DNA from: an uncultured Clostridia bacterium
GTDB lineage: Bacteria > Bacillota > Clostridia > Oscillospirales > JAAYOS01
Reading direction: 5' to 3'
Assembly: GCA_947593925.1 (NCBI GenBank)
Contig: CANQDU010000003.1
Span: 179,359 to 243,358 of the forward strand
DNA length: 64,000 nucleotides
Position numbers and translations under genes: made by a program. Below, one piece after another: positions 27,315-35,979 of the stretch; position 1 is the stretch's first letter; each line of letters starts with the position of its first letter. The notes beneath the pieces were generated by a model. The model had not been told where the DNA came from, did no database searches, and saw nothing but the letters and a program-made list of their open reading frames with translations.

Positions 27315-28176
27315 TTTTCTTCCCCTTTATCTGCTGCATCACTTTCTTGACGCCCTTCTGCGGAGCCTCCGGCTCGCTCGGGATGAGCTCGCGGCGGAGC
27401 AGTGCCGCCAGCGTCTCGGTATTCAGGTGGCGCTTGAGCATGCCGCCCGTCGCCACGGATATGGCGCCGGTCTCCTCGCTGACTATTACCACGACGGCGT
27501 CGCTCACCTCGCTCATGCCGACGCCCGCGCGGTGGCGCATACCGAGGTCGGGACTGAGGTTGTTGTTCGTGGTGAGCGGAAGCATACATCCCGCCGCGCA
27601 GAGGCGGTCGTCCCGAATTATCACCGCGCCGTCATGCAGCGCGGCCTTCGGGAAGAAGATGTTCTTTATGAGCATGCTCGACACGGCGGCGTCCACCACG
27701 GTGCCGGTCTTTATCACGTCCTCGAGCAGCATCGAGCGCTCGAAGACTATCAGCACGCCTATCTTCTGCTGTGAAAGCGTGTTGCAGGCGCTGACGACCT
27801 GGGCAATGACGGCCTCGGTGTCCCGCGCGACGCGCTCGTCGTTCTTTGAAAAGAGGTTTGAGAGCTTGCTGCTGCCGACCGTCTCGAGCATCTTGCGGAG
27901 CTCCGGCTGGAAGAGCACGAGCAGCGCTATTATTCCGAGCTGGAGGGTGTTCGAGAGGATGAAGGTCAGCACGTCAAGCTCGAGGAGCGCGGCTATGGCG
28001 AGCATCACGACAAGCAGCGCGATACCCTTGAGTATCTGCGCCGCCGGCGTCTTGCGTATCAGGACCAGCAGCTTGTAGATGACAAACGTCATCACAAGAA
28101 CGTCCACCACGTCCGTCCAGCTTATGAGCTGGAGGTAGTTTATGACGTTTGAAAGCGCCTCACGAATCAGTTCCAT
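27298..28176 (-). CDS. cdaA: Diadenylate cyclase CdaA
   Basis: Makes c-di-AMP from two ATP. The 292 residues have three N-terminal membrane helices and a DAC domain with the catalytic DGA at 182-184 and RHR at 214-216. The C-terminal tail is lysine-rich. The ATG follows GGAGCGG. c-di-AMP controls potassium and osmolyte uptake in Firmicutes; a Trk system lies 8 kb away, but no direct link is shown by the sequence. Confidence 0.96.
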   Translation of the reverse strand: MELIREALSNVINYLQLISWTDVVDVLVMTFVIYKLLVLIRKTPAAQILKGIALLVVMLAIAALLELDVLTFILSNTLQLGIIALLVLFQPELRKMLETVGSSKLSNLFSKNDERVARDTEAVIAQVVSACNTLSQQKIGVLIVFERSMLLEDVIKTGTVVDAAVSSMLIKNIFFPKAALHDGAVIIRDDRLCAAGCMLPLTTNNNLSPDLGMRHRAGVGMSEVSDAVVVIVSEETGAISVATGGMLKRHLNTETLAALLRRELIPSEPEAPQKGVKKVMQQIKGKKNGREN

Positions 28177-28220
28177 AACCGCTCCATCGCTCTTTATAAG
28201 ACATATTCTGCCGTATTGAT

Positions 28221-28248
28221 TTTACCACACCCACCCGGAATGTTAAAT
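28221..28248 (-). promoter_or_regulatory. Probable promoter of cdaA-cdaR
   Basis: Minus strand: TTAACA (28243-28248), 16-bp spacer, TAAAAT (28221-28226). Upstream of it lie two direct copies of TTTGTAACA (about 28270-28288), an AT-rich pair that could be a regulator or UP-type site. Confidence 0.6.
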
Positions 28249-28318
28249 AGGCATTTGGAGAATTTACGAATTTGTAACAATTTTGTAACATTTCGACAGA
28301 GCCACCCGTGACGCCCGC

Positions 28319-31105
28319 TCACGCGAATTTAAACTCAACGAGATTGACGCTGTCTCCGAGCACTATACTGACGTCTCCCCTGCCGCTTACCGCCTCCACC
28401 GGGACCGTCGCCGCGGTGAACCCATCCTCGCCGGAGGTCGCGGGCACCGTCCCGCCGCCTATCTCCCGGCCGAGGGCGAATATCCTCACCGTCTCGCTCT
28501 TGCCCTGTGTGGAGCAGTGCAGCTCAACAGAAGTCTCTCCGCGCAGCTCCGCATCCCGGAATGTGAGTGTACCGCCGTGCATGTAGTTCCCTCCGAGCGA
28601 CCGCGAGAAGCGTATCTCGCTTCCCTCCTTCGAGTCGAAATTGACGGCGGGCGTCGCGCGGCCGAGGTCACGCGGAGGTATTACCTCTCCCTCGACCTTC
28701 ACCGTGCCGCGAAGGCGTATGTCCTCGCTCGACGCTCCGACCATGAATTCGTATTCTCCGCTCTCCACGCAGAACACGTCCCGCGTGACATCATAGAACC
28801 GCAGCTCCTTATCCGGCACGAGCTTTTCGATGTGCGCGGTCTCTCCCTGCATTATCTCCACGCGCTCAAAAGCGCAGAGCTGACGCCTCGGGCGCTTCAC
28901 GCGCGGGCTCACCGCGCGGAAGTACACCTGCGGCACCTCGGCGCCGTCCGCGCCGCCCGTGTTCTTCACGTCAAAGGACACCTTCGTGCCGCCCTCTGTC
29001 CGCTCGAGCGCGAGGTTTGAATACTCGAAGCGCGTGTAGCTGAGTCCGTAGCCGAACGGGTACAGCGGCCGGCCCTCGTAGTAGAGGTAGGTGACGCCGT
29101 TCGTTATGATGTCATAGTCGTTTATCGACGGAAGCTCGTCCTCGCTTACGTACCATGTCTGGGCGAGCCGTCCCGCGGGATCGAACTCTCCGAGCACGAC
29201 CTCCGCGAATGCCCGTCCGAGCTCCGGGCCGGCATGCGTCGTATAGAGCGCGGCGCGGGCGGCGGCCTCCTCCGCCTGTACGGCGTAGGGGTAGCTCGAC
29301 ACGACGGCAAGCAGGATATTCCGATTTGCTTCCGCCGCCGCGCGGACAAGCCCGCTCTCGTGCGGCGGGAGGCTGAGCGTCGTGCGGTCGAAGCACTCGC
29401 GCGCCACGATCATCGGCTGGTTGCCGACGCAGGCTATCACAATGTCCGCCTCGGCCGCTAGCTTCTTTCCGCGCTCGATGCCGGAGGAGACTGTCTCCTC
29501 GTCAAAGATCGTCGCGGGCGACGGGTTCTTCGACGCCGGTACCTGCGTGAGCGCGCCGTTCCCGTCCACGCCGAGGACGGTGTCCTCGAAGTAGGTGACA
29601 TAGCGCTTGCCGCCCTCGCAGTCCTTCGGACGGAGTATCTCGCGGTTGAACCAGCGGTAGGCGGTGTCCGAGTCGGCGCGCATGGTCTCGGTGGTAAAGA
29701 ACTTCCCGCTTGCCTTCACGGTGTAGGTCACTTCTCCGCCCCAGTCGGCCTTGATAAACGTGCTGGACGTGTCCGCGCTTTCCCCGTCCGCCGTGATATT
29801 GCCCTCCGCGTCCGCGCGGAGCAGACGCCCGGTGAGACGGCTGCGTATGGCGACGTGGTCGTGGCAGTCGTCAAAGATGACATTTTCCGCGCCGAAGCGC
29901 TCCTTCAGTCCCTCGACTATCGTCACGTCGTAGCTCGAGAAGCCGGTGTACCAGTCCATGTAGTTTGTCCCGGCGACGTCGCCGAGGACGGCTATCTTCA
30001 CGCCGGGCTTCAGCGGGAGCATGCCGTCGTTTTTCAGCAGCACGAACTGTTCGAGCGCCGCGCGGTGGTTTACCCGGCGGTGCTCCGCGCCGTCGAGGAG
30101 CGACGGGTCGGGCGAGGCAAACGGCACGCTCTCCGGCGGGTCGAACTCACCGAGCGCGAACCGCGCGGAGAGGCTGCACATGAGTGCGCGGTCGATGTCC
30201 TCCTCGAGTATCAGTCCCCGCGCGAGCGCCTCGTATGCCGCCTCGCGCACGACCTCGCCGTTGTCTGTCATGATATCGGTGCCGGCCTTCAGCGCGAGCG
30301 CAAGCGTCTCCGCGTGCGACTTAGTATAGTGGTGGCTGTCCACCGTCTGTGTAAAGTCGCCGCCGTCGGTGACGACAAAGCCGAGCCCCCACTTGTCCTT
30401 CACGACGTTCCGTATGTCCGGGTTCAGCATCCCCGGCACGCCGTTCAGCTCGTTGTAGCAGGCCATCATGGAGTCAGCGCCGCCCTCCTCTATGGCGCGG
30501 CGGAAGAACTCGTGATAGTATTCGTTCTTTGTGCGCGGGTCGATGTTGGAATTGCTCGACAGCCGCTCGCGCTCGTTGTTGTTTGCGTAGAAGTGCTTGA
30601 GCGTGGGGATGGTCATGCGGACGGCGCCGAAGTCTTTGCGCTCCTCCGCGCCCTCCGGGAAGGCCATACCCTTCGTGTATGCCTTTGTCATCTCGCCGGT
30701 GAGGAACGGGTCCTCGCCGTAGCTCTCCTCGTTGCGGCCCCAGCGCGGGTCGCGGCAGGCGTCCACCGTCGGTCCCCAGAGCATGAGGTGACCGCGCGGG
30801 TCGCGCGCATGGATGATGCGCGCCTCAACGCCGGCTATCCGCCCGAGCTTCTTCATAAGCTCCGGGTCGAACATTCCCGCCATTCCTATAGGCTGGGGCA
30901 GGACGGTCGTGGTGAGCTTCGGGTCGCGCGAGACGTAGCCGCGCGCGACCTCTCCCCCGATGTGCCACTCGCCGACGCCGAGGCGCGGCACGGCATGCTG
31001 CCACGTCGAGAGCATGTTCACCTTTTCGTCGAGGGTGAGACGCGCCACAAGGTCGCGCACCCTCTCCTCGCGGCTGAGCGCGGTGTCTCTGAACGGATAA
31101 TTCAT
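28319..31105 (-). CDS. Beta-glucosidase-type glycoside hydrolase family 3
   Basis: The 928 residues have the normal GH3 order: (beta/alpha)8 barrel with the nucleophile Asp247 in FVVTDGGDF, then the alpha/beta sandwich, then a fibronectin-III-like domain (YPFGYGLSYTRFEYSNLAL). An insertion of about 130 residues sits in the middle. An extra C-terminal beta domain (GGNYMHGGTLTFRDAELRG) resembles a carbohydrate-binding module. No signal peptide, so it is intracellular. The ATG at 31105 has GGGAGG eight bases upstream; a GTG three codons earlier is less likely. Last gene of the esterase-GH127-GH3 unit. Exact sugar specificity is not readable. Confidence 0.92.
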   Translation of the reverse strand: MNYPFRDTALSREERVRDLVARLTLDEKVNMLSTWQHAVPRLGVGEWHIGGEVARGYVSRDPKLTTTVLPQPIGMAGMFDPELMKKLGRIAGVEARIIHARDPRGHLMLWGPTVDACRDPRWGRNEESYGEDPFLTGEMTKAYTKGMAFPEGAEERKDFGAVRMTIPTLKHFYANNNERERLSSNSNIDPRTKNEYYHEFFRRAIEEGGADSMMACYNELNGVPGMLNPDIRNVVKDKWGLGFVVTDGGDFTQTVDSHHYTKSHAETLALALKAGTDIMTDNGEVVREAAYEALARGLILEEDIDRALMCSLSARFALGEFDPPESVPFASPDPSLLDGAEHRRVNHRAALEQFVLLKNDGMLPLKPGVKIAVLGDVAGTNYMDWYTGFSSYDVTIVEGLKERFGAENVIFDDCHDHVAIRSRLTGRLLRADAEGNITADGESADTSSTFIKADWGGEVTYTVKASGKFFTTETMRADSDTAYRWFNREILRPKDCEGGKRYVTYFEDTVLGVDGNGALTQVPASKNPSPATIFDEETVSSGIERGKKLAAEADIVIACVGNQPMIVARECFDRTTLSLPPHESGLVRAAAEANRNILLAVVSSYPYAVQAEEAAARAALYTTHAGPELGRAFAEVVLGEFDPAGRLAQTWYVSEDELPSINDYDIITNGVTYLYYEGRPLYPFGYGLSYTRFEYSNLALERTEGGTKVSFDVKNTGGADGAEVPQVYFRAVSPRVKRPRRQLCAFERVEIMQGETAHIEKLVPDKELRFYDVTRDVFCVESGEYEFMVGASSEDIRLRGTVKVEGEVIPPRDLGRATPAVNFDSKEGSEIRFSRSLGGNYMHGGTLTFRDAELRGETSVELHCSTQGKSETVRIFALGREIGGGTVPATSGEDGFTAATVPVEAVSGRGDVSIVLGDSVNLVEFKFA

Positions 31106-31143
31106 CTTTTGCACCTCCCATGAGTTAAGAACTTCGGTTTATC

Positions 31144-33042
31144 TCACTCCGCCGGCATCCAGACGCGCATCTGGTTCATGCCGCGGTTTGCCCATGTGTA
31201 ATACGGCACGGCGCGCGCCGTCACCGGCGTCCTTTCCGGCTCCTCCGAGGTGTAGAGCGCGCCGGCGTCCTCCGTGCGGAGCGCCTCGGCGGATATTGCC
31301 GCCGTGCCGCCGAGCATATTCGGGTCGAATTTCTCCGCGCGGAGGCGTCCCCCGCGACGGAGCGAGAGCGACAGCACGTCGCCGCCGTTGTCCGCTCCCT
31401 CGAAGCAGTAGACGAGCGGTCCGCGCTCGACGGCGGCCTTCCCCGAGAGCGCCGGGACCTTCGGCGAAGCGTAGACGTACCTCGGAGCATCGTCGAGCGT
31501 GACGGTTATGCGGTCGCCGTCCTCCGCGTCTATGTAGACGTAACCCTTCTCCGGCTCACAGACGAACTCCTGTCCGTTGAGCTCCACCATGAACTTATTC
31601 CGGCTCCAGCCGGGTATCCTTACCGCTATCCTGCCGCCGCTGCGGACGTCGTAGCGCACCTCGAAGCCGTAGGGGTATCCTGTCGAACACTCGAGCGATA
31701 CGCCGTTTGCAAACTCTGCCTCGCCCGCGAGGAACATATTACAGAACGCGGTGTCGTGCGTCTCGCCGTAGGCGTACTTTCCGAGCGACGCTATCAGCCG
31801 CGCCGCGTTCGGCGGACAGCACGCGCAGGGAAACCAGCCCGGCCGCTCGCAGAGGACGTGGCGCTCGGTCGCGGCCTCGCCGCTTATTCCCGGCACGCAC
31901 TCGAGCGGGTTGACATAGAAGAACCGCCTTCCGTCAAGCGACATCCCCGCAAGGACGGTGTTGTAGAAGGCGCGCTCCATCACGTCGGCATACTCTCCGT
32001 CGTGGTCGCGCTCGAGCATCCGCATGGCAAAGAAGATGAGGCCCACCGAGGCGCAGGTCTCCGCGTAAGCGGTGTCGCCGGGGAGATCGTAGTCAACGGT
32101 GAACGCCTCTCCGTGGACGGTCGAGCCGACGCCGCCGGTGACGTACATCCTCTTTTGTGTGACGCTCTCCCAGAGGCGGCGGCAGGCGGCGGAAAGCTCC
32201 GCGTCGCCGGTCTCGGCGGCGACGTCCGCCATGCCGCTGTAGAGGTACATCGCGCGGACGGCGTGACCCACGGCGTCACGCTGTTCGCGCACCGGCGCGT
32301 GGGACTGCTGGTACTCGCGGTCGGCGGCGTCGTTGCCCCAGACCTCCCAATCGCGCTCCCGTGCCTCGCGCTCGAAGTAGTACGGCTCGCGCCCGCGCGC
32401 GTCGATAAAGTGCTTCGCTAGCTCGAGGAGCTTTCTCTCCCCCGTCGCGCGGTACATCCGCACGAGCGCGAGCTCTACCTCCGGGTGGCCGGAGTATCCG
32501 TCGCGCCCCTCCTCGACAAAGTGCCGGTAGATGTGCATGGCGCACTTTGTCATGACGTCGAGGAGCTTCCGCTTGCCAGTCGCCTCGAAATACGCGGCGG
32601 CGGCCTCCATCATGTGCCCCATGCAGTAGAGCTCGTGCGCCTCAAGGAGGTCGGTCCAGCGCTTCTCGCGGTCGTTTATCGTGAAGCGCGTGTCGAGGTA
32701 TCCGTCCTCGTCCTGCGCCGCCGCTATGACGTCGATAAGCTCGTCCGCCTCGCGCTCGAGCTCGTCCGACGGAAATACCGCGAGCGAGTACGCCGCCGCC
32801 TCGAGCCACTTCGCGGCGTCGCTGTCCTGAAAGACCATGCCGCGGAAGCCGTCGCCCGTGTCCTCGCCGCGGAGCGCACGCCCGGCGTTGATGAAGTTCT
32901 TTATCGCGTGGCTCTCCTCCGCGCCGGGAACGGCGTCGCGGAGTATGTCATACTGGTAGGGTATGACGGTGTCCGCCACGAGCCTCTGGTACTTCTCCGC
33001 AAACCCCGCCGGGCGGTACGCCGAAATGTGTGTCTGTCTCAT
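31144..33042 (-). CDS. Beta-L-arabinofuranosidase-type glycoside hydrolase family 127
   Basis: Removes beta-L-arabinofuranose (or related sugars) from plant glycoproteins and polysaccharides. The 632 residues have the GH127 (DUF1680) architecture: an alpha-barrel with YVTGGVGSTVHGEAFT, ETCASVGLIFFAMRML, and the zinc/cysteine nucleophile cluster CACCPPNAARL in the later barrel, then two beta domains. Glutamate and three cysteines expected to hold zinc are present. No signal peptide. The ATG follows GGAGG. It is 24 bases from the esterase gene and 38 bases from the GH3 gene. Confidence 0.93.
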   Translation of the reverse strand: MRQTHISAYRPAGFAEKYQRLVADTVIPYQYDILRDAVPGAEESHAIKNFINAGRALRGEDTGDGFRGMVFQDSDAAKWLEAAAYSLAVFPSDELEREADELIDVIAAAQDEDGYLDTRFTINDREKRWTDLLEAHELYCMGHMMEAAAAYFEATGKRKLLDVMTKCAMHIYRHFVEEGRDGYSGHPEVELALVRMYRATGERKLLELAKHFIDARGREPYYFEREARERDWEVWGNDAADREYQQSHAPVREQRDAVGHAVRAMYLYSGMADVAAETGDAELSAACRRLWESVTQKRMYVTGGVGSTVHGEAFTVDYDLPGDTAYAETCASVGLIFFAMRMLERDHDGEYADVMERAFYNTVLAGMSLDGRRFFYVNPLECVPGISGEAATERHVLCERPGWFPCACCPPNAARLIASLGKYAYGETHDTAFCNMFLAGEAEFANGVSLECSTGYPYGFEVRYDVRSGGRIAVRIPGWSRNKFMVELNGQEFVCEPEKGYVYIDAEDGDRITVTLDDAPRYVYASPKVPALSGKAAVERGPLVYCFEGADNGGDVLSLSLRRGGRLRAEKFDPNMLGGTAAISAEALRTEDAGALYTSEEPERTPVTARAVPYYTWANRGMNQMRVWMPAE

Positions 33043-33066
33043 CCGTTTCTCCTCCGTGGAAAGCGA

Positions 33067-34335
33067 TTATTTTTTCTGCATCGAGAGCCATTCGAGAAGG
33101 CTCACTTCTTTTCCGTTCACCGTGACCGGACGCCCGTCGTAGTCCAGACGGCAGTCGTCGTTGAACACCGGTATCCACGCGAAGTGGCCGAGGTACTCGA
33201 ACGGCTTGCCGTCCGGCCCCTTAAATCCCTCGTGTATGTCCTCTATCTTCGGCCAGAAGGTGAAGTGTACGTTCTTCGCACCGGCGGCGACGAGGCGCTT
33301 GTATGTCGCCTCGACGGTCGTCTCCGGCTTCACGACGGGGTCGTTCTTCGCGTGGGTGAACCAGATGGGAAGATGCGCTATCTTTGCGAGCGCCTCGTCT
33401 GTTATCGTTCCGTCGTAGAGCGCTTCGCAGACCGGGAAGGCGGCGGCAAAGAAGTCGGGATAGTCGAGGATCATCCGCATCGTCATAAAGCCGCCGTTGC
33501 TGTCTCCGCCGATGTATATGCGGCGGCGGTCTATGGCCGGGTTCTTCTCGACGAACTCGTCTATGCACGCCTTCAGCGCTTCGACATACATGCTCTTTCC
33601 CGACTGTCCGTACTGCCCGGATCCGTCGTTCATCCAGAAGGTCTTCGTCTGCGGCACGAGAATGTAAGCGCCGCCGAAGAACTTCTGTATCTTCTCGCCG
33701 GCGAACGCCGTCACCTTGTTTGCGGTGTAGGCTATCGTCGCGTCTACGCCGCCCTCGCCCGCGCCGTGGAGCCAGACGATGAGGGGGTGCTTCTCCCCCG
33801 GCGTCTGCGGCACGAAATAGCCGTAGTTCAGCGGCTCGGGCTCGTAGGACGAGGTCGAATTGAGGAAGCCCTCCGCGTCCGGGCAGGAGTCGCCGAGGGG
33901 ATAGTCCCAGCGGAGCCCGCCGAGCGTTCCGGCGTCCGACTCGAGCTTTGCCGTCTGCGTGACGGTGTAGCGCATCTTCACGTAGACGTTGAGGCCGTTC
34001 GGCGCGGATATGCGGCTCGAGAGCTGTGCCATCGGGCCGTAGGCCGTCTCGAGCGCGACGAACTCACCGGCGTCCTTTTTGTTTCCTTCGATGTCCGACG
34101 GATACGCCGTGAGGACGGGGATGTAGCCCCGACTCGGTTCTCTGTCGTCCCGCGCCATCCAGCTCTTCGGCAGCAGGAGCGCGTCGCCCTTCTCGTCCAT
34201 CCGCTCGACGTAGACTGAGAACTTCTCCGGCGACGTCTCCTCCACCTTCACGCTGCCGGGGACCGGCAGTATCACCTTCGTCACATACGGCCCGTAATCG
34301 GTAACGCGCGTAAGAGTGTAGTAACCTCTGCTCAT
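33067..34335 (-). CDS. Alpha/beta-hydrolase esterase with N-terminal Ig-like domain
   Basis: The 422 residues have about 160 N-terminal residues of beta structure (esterase Ig-like domain type), then an alpha/beta-hydrolase core. The core shows HPLIVWLHGAGEGG for the oxyanion hole and the nucleophile Ser279 in GGDSNGG, followed by PIWFTHAKNDPVV (acid) and a late histidine. Similar to PHB-depolymerase/feruloyl-esterase-like proteins. In this neighbourhood, removal of acyl groups from plant glycosides is a reasonable guess. No clear signal peptide. The ATG at 34335 has AAGGAGG upstream and follows a promoter. Confidence 0.82.
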   Translation of the reverse strand: MSRGYYTLTRVTDYGPYVTKVILPVPGSVKVEETSPEKFSVYVERMDEKGDALLLPKSWMARDDREPSRGYIPVLTAYPSDIEGNKKDAGEFVALETAYGPMAQLSSRISAPNGLNVYVKMRYTVTQTAKLESDAGTLGGLRWDYPLGDSCPDAEGFLNSTSSYEPEPLNYGYFVPQTPGEKHPLIVWLHGAGEGGVDATIAYTANKVTAFAGEKIQKFFGGAYILVPQTKTFWMNDGSGQYGQSGKSMYVEALKACIDEFVEKNPAIDRRRIYIGGDSNGGFMTMRMILDYPDFFAAAFPVCEALYDGTITDEALAKIAHLPIWFTHAKNDPVVKPETTVEATYKRLVAAGAKNVHFTFWPKIEDIHEGFKGPDGKPFEYLGHFAWIPVFNDDCRLDYDGRPVTVNGKEVSLLEWLSMQKK

Positions 34336-34410
34336 CAATAAAACCTCCTTGTCGGCGGTCATTCCGCCGGAAAATTCTTCGGGCACACGACCCGTATCTT
34401 ACTTGACCTA

Positions 34411-34439
34411 ATTATATCACTCGCCGCGCTGGCGCTCAA
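34411..34439 (-). promoter_or_regulatory. Probable promoter of the esterase-GH127-GH3 unit
   Basis: Minus strand: TTGAGC (34434-34439), 17-bp spacer, TATAAT (34411-34416) with TGA before it (extended -10). The context GTGATATAATTAG closely matches that of the adhE promoter. Confidence 0.72.
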
Positions 34440-34450
34440 TATCCGCGCAT

Positions 34451-34487
34451 ACAAAAATGCGCGGGGAAGACGTTCCCCGCGCATTTC
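34451..34487 (-). terminator. Terminator after the C-glycoside deglycosidase genes
   Basis: Minus strand: AAATGCGCGGGGAA / TTCCCCGCGCATTT stem, CGTC loop, followed by TTTGT. It separates the cgd pair from the esterase unit. Confidence 0.85.
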
Positions 34488-34491
34488 GCTT

Positions 34492-34932
34492 CTACACTAT
34501 GATGAGCGTCCGCTCGTTGACATGGTGACCGAACTCCGGCAGGATGACGAAGTTCTCCTTGTCCGGGTCGAGCGACTCCTGCATCATCGGCGGCATATAG
34601 CTCGAGGTGAAGCAGTAGCCGTACTTGAGGTGATGGTACCCCTGTGAAAGTCCGCCCGGCTTCTTCACCTTGAGGACGGCGAGCTCGGTGGGCGTCCAGT
34701 GCGTCCTGAAGTCGACGGCCATCTCCTCGTTCGTGTAGTCTTCTCCGCCGAGGCACCACACGATGTTCTCCTTCTCTATCCTCTCCCCGTCCACAAAGAG
34801 CGTTCCGGGACGGAGCTGACTGAGGTACACGCCGCGGTAGTACGGAAGGCGCACCTTGAATTGGAACCCGGTTATCTCGCCGTTCTCCTTTATGTTGCGG
34901 AAGCCTACCGACTGAATAACTTCTCTTTCCAT
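34492..34932 (-). CDS. C-glycoside deglycosidase beta subunit (DUF6379 family)
   Basis: The 146-residue beta-sandwich protein contains FQFKVRLPYYRGVYLSQLRP, IVWCLGGEDYT and LPEFGHHVNERTLIIV, the pattern of the small subunit of bacterial C-glycoside deglycosidases. Those enzymes cleave the carbon-carbon bond between a 3-oxo sugar and an aromatic aglycone, for example of puerarin-type flavonoids. Its partner subunit is the next gene upstream, 9 bases away. A terminator follows. Known systems also need an oxidoreductase that makes the 3-oxo sugar; none is in this window. Confidence 0.8.
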   Translation of the reverse strand: MEREVIQSVGFRNIKENGEITGFQFKVRLPYYRGVYLSQLRPGTLFVDGERIEKENIVWCLGGEDYTNEEMAVDFRTHWTPTELAVLKVKKPGGLSQGYHHLKYGYCFTSSYMPPMMQESLDPDKENFVILPEFGHHVNERTLIIV

Positions 34933-34941
34933 ACTCTCCTC

Positions 34942-35814
34942 CTAGTCACCGATGAGCCGCTTCAGCATGATGTGCTGCTTTCTGAGGGTCGCGCCGACCT
35001 CGTAACCGGGGTCGTACTTGTCCGCGCCCTCGTACTCGCTGAGCAGGTACCCGTCCCAGCCGTGATCCTGAAGTATCTTCACTATCTCGGGATAGGGTAT
35101 CGTCGTCTCCTCGAAGTCGTCCGACATGTGTATGAACTTCGCGTGGCAGCAGTAGATGTACGGTAGCAGAGGGATGATGTCCTCCGGCTCGTTTGCCTTG
35201 TACTGCGGGTCTACCCACTCTCCCTCGCCGAAGCGGCTGCGGAACACGCTGAAGTCGATGTTGAGGCCGAAGTTCTTCGTACCGGTCTTGTTGATGAAGT
35301 CGACGTACTCCGATACCATCTTTCCCCTGAGGTTCGAGGGGGTGTGTATCTCGGGGCACATCACTATGCCGAGCTCCTCCGCGAGCGGGAGCGCGGCGGA
35401 GATTATCTCGCGCCAGTTCTCCACCGGCTCGAGCGCGCCGTTTATGACAGGCATCTTCGTCCGCATGACGGTAAAGCCGAGGCGGTGCGCAAGGCGCAGG
35501 TCGCGGCAGAGCATCTCCACGCTCTCCTCCGTCGTGAGCTCGCGCCCGCCGAGGACGTGGCTGTCTATCCAATGGCCGTACTCGACCGGGACTATCTCAT
35601 ACTTGTCGCAGAGGCGGAACCACCTGTCCACCCACTCGTCGGTCGGGTAGGGGTAGTTCTCGATGTGGGTATTCGCGAGGATCTCGATGCCGTGCGCGCC
35701 CATGTCGCACACGTCCTCGAAACAGTCTTCGAGGTTCTTGGTAAGTCCGAACTCCGCCGAGTAGCTGTAAAGCGCCACGCCGCGCTTCGGACCCTTCCGG
35801 TCATAGCGGTACAA
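34942..35814 (-). CDS. C-glycoside deglycosidase alpha subunit (xylose-isomerase-like TIM barrel)
   Basis: The 290 residues fold as a sugar phosphate isomerase/epimerase-like barrel. Likely metal ligands are seen in CPEIHTPS (Glu), LNIDFS (Asp), KFIHMSDDF (His) and LLSEYEG (Glu). On its own it could be any member of that superfamily; the adjacent DUF6379 gene makes the deglycosidase alpha subunit the best call. The start is a TTG at 35814 with AGAGGG six bases upstream. A GTG twelve codons in is an alternative. The gene is driven by a consensus promoter. Confidence 0.78.
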   Translation of the reverse strand: MYRYDRKGPKRGVALYSYSAEFGLTKNLEDCFEDVCDMGAHGIEILANTHIENYPYPTDEWVDRWFRLCDKYEIVPVEYGHWIDSHVLGGRELTTEESVEMLCRDLRLAHRLGFTVMRTKMPVINGALEPVENWREIISAALPLAEELGIVMCPEIHTPSNLRGKMVSEYVDFINKTGTKNFGLNIDFSVFRSRFGEGEWVDPQYKANEPEDIIPLLPYIYCCHAKFIHMSDDFEETTIPYPEIVKILQDHGWDGYLLSEYEGADKYDPGYEVGATLRKQHIMLKRLIGD

Positions 35815-35894
35815 TCAGATCCCTCTCTTTCCTTTTTCGGCGGCGAAGCGCCGCCTCGGTTTCCGCGCACCTACGCGGGTCACGGTATAATGAT

Positions 35895-35923
35895 ATTATA
35901 CCCGACCGCGGGCCGTATGTCAA
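35895..35923 (-). promoter_or_regulatory. Consensus sigma-A promoter of the C-glycoside deglycosidase pair
   Basis: Minus strand: TTGACA (35918-35923), exactly 17 bp, TATAAT (35895-35900), a perfect match. The -10 is part of an inverted repeat GGTATAAT/ATTATACC (35884-35902) that could bind a repressor. Confidence 0.88.
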
Positions 35924-35944
35924 ATCGTGGCAATCGTTTTGCGG

Positions 35945-35977
35945 CAAAAAAACCGGAAGCGCGGGGCTTCCGGTTTA
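35945..35977 (-). terminator. Terminator of trkA-trkH
   Basis: Minus strand: AACCGGAAGC / GCTTCCGGTT stem with a CCCCG loop, followed by seven T. Confidence 0.9.
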
Positions 35978-35979
35978 TC

